Below, in pieces: positions 59,335 to 64,000 of a DNA stretch of 64,000 nt. The notes beneath the pieces are model-generated. The model did not search any database and had not been told where the DNA came from. It saw only the letters and a list, made by a program, of their open reading frames with translations. Both the position numbers and the translations under genes were made by a program. The DNA is from a virus: positions 1 through 64,000 of the IMG/VR virus record IMGVR_UViG_3300008259_000023; one strand, 5' to 3'. Position 1 is the stretch's first letter. Each line of letters opens with the position of its first letter.

Positions 59335-60024
59335 ATGACGACAAATTCAAAAATCCGCGTGTCTCAGAAAGATTTCTTTGACATTTCTCTTAGTAAAAAC
59401 CAGCACAAATATTCCCAATCAATCTTAGAAAATATTATTACTTTCTGTTGGGGTCCTGCCGGTAGTTCTAAAACTTTTTCAGCCTGCTATTCAGCTTTGA
59501 AGCTTTTAGCCAAAGGTCAGGTGAAGAAAATAATTCTAACAAAACCCATTCAGGAGTCTGGAGAAAAGTTAGGAAGCTTGCCTGGTGACGTAAATGAAAA
59601 GATTGCTCCTTTCATGGATTCTTTCGTTTCAACCATCGAAAAAATTATTCCAAAAGAAAAAGTTCTCCAGCTTTTAAGAGAGGGAATTATTGAATTCAGA
59701 CCATTGGCTTATATGCGTGGATCGACATTTGATGACTGCATTATGATTTTAGATGAAGCCCAAAACTGTGACATGAAGCAGTTAATGCTTTACACTTCAC
59801 GTCTTGGAAAAAATTCTAAAATGGTTATTGCAGGCGACGTGACTCAGCATGATATTTCTTATGAAAAAGTTGCACTCCCCGAATTTATCGATCTGGTTAA
59901 AGATATCGAAGGCGTATCGGAAGTGGTTTTCACTGACGCTGATATTGTAAGATCAGACATCCTCAAAGAGATAGTAAAGCGTTACGAAAATTGGAAATAT
60001 AGAAATATGGCCAAAAGGTCTTAA
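59335..60024 (+). CDS. PhoH-like ATPase
   Basis: Encodes 229 residues from the ATG at 59335 (MTTNSKIRVSQKDFF). I prefer this start because the longer reading from 59185 would overlap the divergent fibre gene. P-loop GPAGSSKT at 40-47, then GEKLGSLPGD, PLAYMRGSTFDDCIM, Walker B ILDEAQN and the TSRLGKNSKMVIAGD motif: the complete PhoH core. PhoH proteins are common in phages and have been linked to RNA helicase activity; the phage role is not established. Converges on the next gene with a 4-bp stop overlap. Confidence 0.92.
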   Translation: MTTNSKIRVSQKDFFDISLSKNQHKYSQSILENIITFCWGPAGSSKTFSACYSALKLLAKGQVKKIILTKPIQESGEKLGSLPGDVNEKIAPFMDSFVSTIEKIIPKEKVLQLLREGIIEFRPLAYMRGSTFDDCIMILDEAQNCDMKQLMLYTSRLGKNSKMVIAGDVTQHDISYEKVALPEFIDLVKDIEGVSEVVFTDADIVRSDILKEIVKRYENWKYRNMAKRS

Positions 60025-63000
60025 TCTATAGGTCTAAATGTAGCGTCTGGATCGTTTTTCAAAAGTAACGGGGATCCTTTAAGATTCTCACCAGCTTGTC
60101 TCAATATTCTCATTTGCTCAGCTAATAAATCTTTAGAAAGATCATTAATCTTCACTTCCTGGGTTTGTTTAGGAACTGTGTAGCCGTAGTCTGAGGAATT
60201 TACTACAAACGGATCCGGATCATCTTCTTTTTTAGCGGTATGATCAACGACCTCGATGAAAGCATTCTGGGTTATCTCATAGACGTTCCCGTTTGCATCC
60301 TCTACAGAATTTTCTAGAGTATAGAAACCAGGCTTGATAAACGTATAAATGAAATAAGGTACTTTTCTTACATCCAAAATCTTATCGCCAGATCTCGAGT
60401 CGAGCAATCTCCACGTATTCATATTCTTCCCGTAGATATCAGAAGGATAGTTTGTCATGAAGACCGTGCTCATGAGAGGGATTTTGAAATTAGATCCATT
60501 CATGTGCACATCGCACCAATTACAGGATCCTTCGCCATATCTGGAATCAACGTTTCCGTAATTGATACCGATCGGGGGATTATACTGGGCGATTTTGAAA
60601 ACAGAAGGTATTTTAGATACCGAAGAAGGCAAAGCAATTCCGGTTGCTCCAGTTGCTCCTGAATGAGTTATGCTATAGTAAAGATTAGAATCTGCATCGT
60701 AAGCCAGAGATAGTCCTGCAACCTCAATTTGGTTGGATGTTAAATCTAGAGTATCATTCAAAGTACCAGATAAAGATAATTTATAAGCTTTGTAATAGCC
60801 AGTTGTACCTGTCGATCCAAACTGTTTCATATTCAAAACGTATTCATCTCTCTCGGTGATGATAGACTCGTCTAAGAAAGCAAAAGAATCATTGATCGGA
60901 TAAGAAAATTCTTTCTTAATCATTCCATTCGGAGTGAATCTTTGAACGTAGAATGAAGTACCTCCAGTAACTGAATATGATCCTTGGTTTATTGAATAAT
61001 TAGGATTCTGTTCAGTTATGGTAGCTACAGAATATAATCCTTCATGTGAGAAAGCAAAGACGCCATAATTTTCGTCGTCGTAGAAACCTCTTTTAACAAT
61101 CTGAATTCCTTTACCTGTCACTGTTCCATTTCTGTCAGTTACGAAGAAGAAAGGCTCGTGTCCAAGATTGTTAGCTGCAGTTGAACCAGTACTACCGAAT
61201 GTGAAATTTTGGTTTGTAGATCCGGTTACCAGAATCGTGTTTGAAGATGAATCCTGAACTGACTGGTTGAAGTGTGTGTTACCAGTTCCTGCTGTTATGA
61301 AGCTATCATAGAGATTCAAATCTCTATCAAGCTGAATCATACTGCCAGATTGTAGATATCCTGATGAGTATGATGAAAATTCAAATGGGTTATTATTAGG
61401 AAGATCGTTAGTAAATTCCCACTGGTTTGCTAGAGTGCTATATCCTCCAGATACACCAAGAACCACATTGACCCATTTATTTCCCGCATCCAAATGAATG
61501 CTTTCGGTATTCAAATAGCCAAAGGTTCCGGTTACACCAGTAGCATCAAAATCGCTTGCAGCAATCGGGAAGTATCTAAAGTTTTTTACTTTATAAGATC
61601 TTTCAAATCCACCGGTTACTCCAAAGTTGATGTCACCAAAGCTCATGCTAGATCCAAGATTGTGGTCAATCTCTAGAACGAATAATGACTCTGCATCATT
61701 TGAGATCAAGGAAGGGTCTGGAATAAATGGACCACTCACTGATGCGGTTGCTCCATTCAGAATCCAAGGGTACTCAAAGGTTGGACCAGTGATACCTGGG
61801 TAATATAAAGAAGACAATCCAATAGGTCCTCCGGTTGGACCGGTGATCCCTGTTGTTGTTAGAGATGCAGCGTTCGGATATACGTTATTATAAACAAATT
61901 TGCCAACTTCCAAATATCTGCGGAAAGTTCCAGCTACGAAGATTGATTCGTCGTTGAATCCAGAGGAAACCGAAAGTACCTTAGTTGAATATCCTCTAAA
62001 AGGAATAGCACCTAAAGGCTGTCCCGATTTTGAATAATAAGCCAAGAAACCAGCATTCAAATTAGACCCAGCCGGAACAGGTGATCCTGCGTTGGTTGGA
62101 TTCGGGTTTGCGAATTGGACATAGTTTGATCCGTTCTTATATCCTAAATAAACGCCAGCTGCATTAGTATAACCACCAACTATTACATTACCATTATTGG
62201 TGGTAGATGTTGTGATGTATGCGGTTCCTCCTGTTGCACTAACGATGAAAGAAGATCCGGTTAGGCCTTCTGCAGTTTGGATCTGAGAGGATAAAGGAAT
62301 TGGTCCAGCAGAATAAAAATTAGGATTTCCTACCTCACCAGTGATAATAGATTCTAAATCAGAGTTTACGAAAAGTAATCTAGGATCTGTCCCAGGATGC
62401 TGTCTCATCAAATAATCGAAGTCGTCCCCGCTCCACGATGGATAATCCCAAGTGTATTTGTTTGCTTTTGGTAATCTGAGTGAATCTGTGTTGGTATAGT
62501 CTACAAAATCCCATCCAGTTGCGCCCTCGTAATCCGATGTAGCTCTTACGTGTGGGATTACGTATGAGAACTGAACTAAATCATTATAACAAGATATCCA
62601 GAGATCGTTTGTGTAATTCCTGAAATTATCATTTTGTGTATTTTGGGATATCAGTTCAGCGGAGATGATGTTGTCGTTTGGTAAATCGCCCGTTGATACA
62701 TCGAAATTGGTAAGAAATGATCCATTAAAATGGTAAAGTCCTGTTCCCTGCTTCAATTCCCCTTCCCCTGCTGAAAAGAATATATGACCATTGGGTCTAA
62801 CAGTTATGGTAGTTATAAGATTAGACGAAAGATTGGTAAATGATGATGAGTTCCATGCTTGCCATTCGTTAAAATCATAGAAGCAAAATCCAGATTCTGT
62901 GCCTATCCACACATTACCATTTTCATCAAATTCGATTGCTCTAATTTGATTTCCTGGTAATCCAGAATTCTCAGTGGTAAGAACCTTAACGTGAGGTACG

Positions 63001-63635
63001 TAGATACTTTCCGAGTATAAATTTTCTGTCTGGTAATAAGAATCTTTAAGGATCCAGATACCGTTAGATGTTCCTATCCAATATTCATAAGAGAATCCAT
63101 CTAAACCTCTTGGCTGAATAGTATAAACACGAGGAATAGTATTACCTTCTCCCAGAATATTTCTCCACTCCCTCGCCTCTGTGTTATAGATTAATAAATT
63201 ACCCGCGGTGGCTCCAATAAATCCTGTTGTTCCGGTTACACCTATGCCATCATTCAAAGAATTGATGAAAGCTAGAACTTCTGATCCATAAGGGCTTGCC
63301 TCGATTACCGGACATTGATAGTATCCTCCGGTGAAGCCAAGTTCGGTGAATGTCCAGGATTCTGATTTTTCATTGTCCTGACCATATAATTTGGTGACCG
63401 CAACATCTGAAATGCATGGTCCATTAGCGCATCCAATCCATTTGCTCTGATCAGCATCAATGCTTAAGCACCGGGTATCTAGATAATATGGATCGTTGCT
63501 CGGAAGAGCAGAATTTTGATAGTTTAGGTATGTCCAATTATCTCCATCAAAATAAGAAATATCTTGTCCTACTGCCCAAACCCTATTCTTGTTGTCGAGC
63601 TTTATCTGTGTTATCTTTAAATCGTTAGCGGGCAT
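60021..63635 (-). CDS. large virion protein with beta-propeller repeats
   Basis: Encodes 1204 residues. The N-terminal 350 residues contain repeats of the two-component-regulator propeller type (ITQIKLDNKNRVWAVGQDI; IRAIEFDENGNVWIGTESGF; TTITVRPNGHIFFSAGEGEL), each a four-stranded blade with a W-I/V-G end. A long Gly/Thr/Asn-rich beta region follows with many GxTG tracts (FGVTGGFERSYKVKNF; GITGPTGGPIGLSSLYY). The C-terminus is a helical Lys/Asp-rich tail. Probably a fibre or adsorption protein that contacts the host surface. Confidence 0.7.
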   Translation of the reverse strand: MPANDLKITQIKLDNKNRVWAVGQDISYFDGDNWTYLNYQNSALPSNDPYYLDTRCLSIDADQSKWIGCANGPCISDVAVTKLYGQDNEKSESWTFTELGFTGGYYQCPVIEASPYGSEVLAFINSLNDGIGVTGTTGFIGATAGNLLIYNTEAREWRNILGEGNTIPRVYTIQPRGLDGFSYEYWIGTSNGIWILKDSYYQTENLYSESIYVPHVKVLTTENSGLPGNQIRAIEFDENGNVWIGTESGFCFYDFNEWQAWNSSSFTNLSSNLITTITVRPNGHIFFSAGEGELKQGTGLYHFNGSFLTNFDVSTGDLPNDNIISAELISQNTQNDNFRNYTNDLWISCYNDLVQFSYVIPHVRATSDYEGATGWDFVDYTNTDSLRLPKANKYTWDYPSWSGDDFDYLMRQHPGTDPRLLFVNSDLESIITGEVGNPNFYSAGPIPLSSQIQTAEGLTGSSFIVSATGGTAYITTSTTNNGNVIVGGYTNAAGVYLGYKNGSNYVQFANPNPTNAGSPVPAGSNLNAGFLAYYSKSGQPLGAIPFRGYSTKVLSVSSGFNDESIFVAGTFRRYLEVGKFVYNNVYPNAASLTTTGITGPTGGPIGLSSLYYPGITGPTFEYPWILNGATASVSGPFIPDPSLISNDAESLFVLEIDHNLGSSMSFGDINFGVTGGFERSYKVKNFRYFPIAASDFDATGVTGTFGYLNTESIHLDAGNKWVNVVLGVSGGYSTLANQWEFTNDLPNNNPFEFSSYSSGYLQSGSMIQLDRDLNLYDSFITAGTGNTHFNQSVQDSSSNTILVTGSTNQNFTFGSTGSTAANNLGHEPFFFVTDRNGTVTGKGIQIVKRGFYDDENYGVFAFSHEGLYSVATITEQNPNYSINQGSYSVTGGTSFYVQRFTPNGMIKKEFSYPINDSFAFLDESIITERDEYVLNMKQFGSTGTTGYYKAYKLSLSGTLNDTLDLTSNQIEVAGLSLAYDADSNLYYSITHSGATGATGIALPSSVSKIPSVFKIAQYNPPIGINYGNVDSRYGEGSCNWCDVHMNGSNFKIPLMSTVFMTNYPSDIYGKNMNTWRLLDSRSGDKILDVRKVPYFIYTFIKPGFYTLENSVEDANGNVYEITQNAFIEVVDHTAKKEDDPDPFVVNSSDYGYTVPKQTQEVKINDLSKDLLAEQMRILRQAGENLKGSPLLLKNDPDATFRPID

Positions 63636-63653
63636 TGCTGTATTTATTCATTA

Positions 63654-64000
63654 TTATAAACTTCCACCATAATACCATCCTCCGCTGGGACCTGGGATGA
63701 TACCAGGCATCGGGTTAAGCTGGGTCTGATCATCTACGCAACCAAGCCATGAAGCATACCTGAACCTTGCGTTAGCTGGGTTCAGCCAATCGCTTGGGAA
63801 TGCAGCAGGTCCAGATAGTCCTACCCCGGTTGAAGGTGCTACGACAACTGTCCATTGTACGAGTGATGAATTATCGGTGATCTCTATTCTAGTAACTGTT
63901 GCGTCAATTGATTCGATTAGAATACCGTGGTAATCAGATCTGTTATTGTATCCCGTTAGTCCATAGACAAAATTTGTAGGAACGAAATAAGGATTGTAAT
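63654..64000 (-). CDS. virion protein, C-terminal part only (runs off the window)
   Basis: Open frame from the right edge to a TAA at 63654, about 115 residues seen. The C-terminus reads PGPSGGWYYGGSL, and upstream are Gly/Pro/Asn-rich beta segments (WLGCVDDQTQLNPMP reading toward the end; ITRVTATDISEILIGYHDR). Composition matches the fibre genes. Start lies outside the window. Confidence 0.6.
   Translation of the reverse strand, partial: YNPYFVPTNFVYGLTGYNNRSDYHGILIESIDATVTRIEITDNSSLVQWTVVVAPSTGVGLSGPAAFPSDWLNPANARFRYASWLGCVDDQTQLNPMPGIIPGPSGGWYYGGSL

Noticed and set aside
1-64000. tRNA genes, insertion sequences, CRISPR arrays, integrase or attachment sites
   Set aside because: None seen by eye; a covariance-model search would be needed to exclude a tRNA with certainty.

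Overview
The window is a continuous stretch of a large, T4-like (myovirus-type) bacteriophage genome. Almost everything is transcribed leftward (minus strand); only three genes lie on the plus strand. Hallmark T4 core genes are recognisable: a family-B DNA polymerase (in two separate pieces), a probable sliding clamp, both type II topoisomerase subunits, primase, a gp32-like single-strand binding protein, UvsW helicase, a probable UvsY, a gp56-like dCTPase/dUTPase, class Ia ribonucleotide reductase and PhoH. The host is probably a member of the Bacteroidota. Starts mostly lack a clear Shine-Dalgarno sequence, a 59-residue Bacteroidota-type histone H1-like gene is present, DnaK and both NrdA and NrdB look like the Bacteroidota/eukaryote-type sequences, and the DNA is AT-rich. 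No tRNA, insertion sequence or CRISPR array was seen.

Layout. 1-4.3 kb: lytic transglycosylase, a small membrane protein and small unknown genes. 4.3-12.4 kb: C-terminal half of the DNA polymerase, clamp, topoisomerase medium subunit, DnaJ, UV endonuclease and topoisomerase large subunit. 12.4-21.2 kb: glycosyltransferase, adenylate kinase, NrdA, NrdB, dCTPase/dUTPase, N-terminal half of the polymerase and an MBD4-like DNA glycosylase. 21.2-29.1 kb: ferritin-like protein, DnaK, a run of probable virion or accessory proteins, histone H1-like protein and a metallophosphoesterase. 29.1-36.6 kb: a ligase/nucleotidyltransferase fusion and the recombination/replication set UvsW, UvsY-like, primase, SSB and RuvC-like nuclease. 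36.6-64 kb: tail, baseplate and fibre genes, including three collagen-like fibre paralogues, very large virion proteins, a beta-propeller protein, and PhoH on the opposite strand.

Two signals run across the whole window. First, about ten otherwise unrelated proteins start with a short similar leader (Met, one or two basic or polar residues, then a hydrophobic/aromatic segment of the type LxxFExF, often followed by LNE, VNE or LFE). This resembles the capsid-targeting sequence of T4 internal proteins, which is removed by the prohead protease. Tagged cargo appears to include an adenylate kinase and a ferritin-like protein as well as proteins of unknown function. Second, an octamer GATATATA (or GATAAATA) sits a short distance upstream of many of these starts, in several places directly after a hairpin terminator. 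It resembles the T4 late promoter TATAAATA. Together they suggest a set of separately transcribed late cassettes encoding proteins packaged with the genome.
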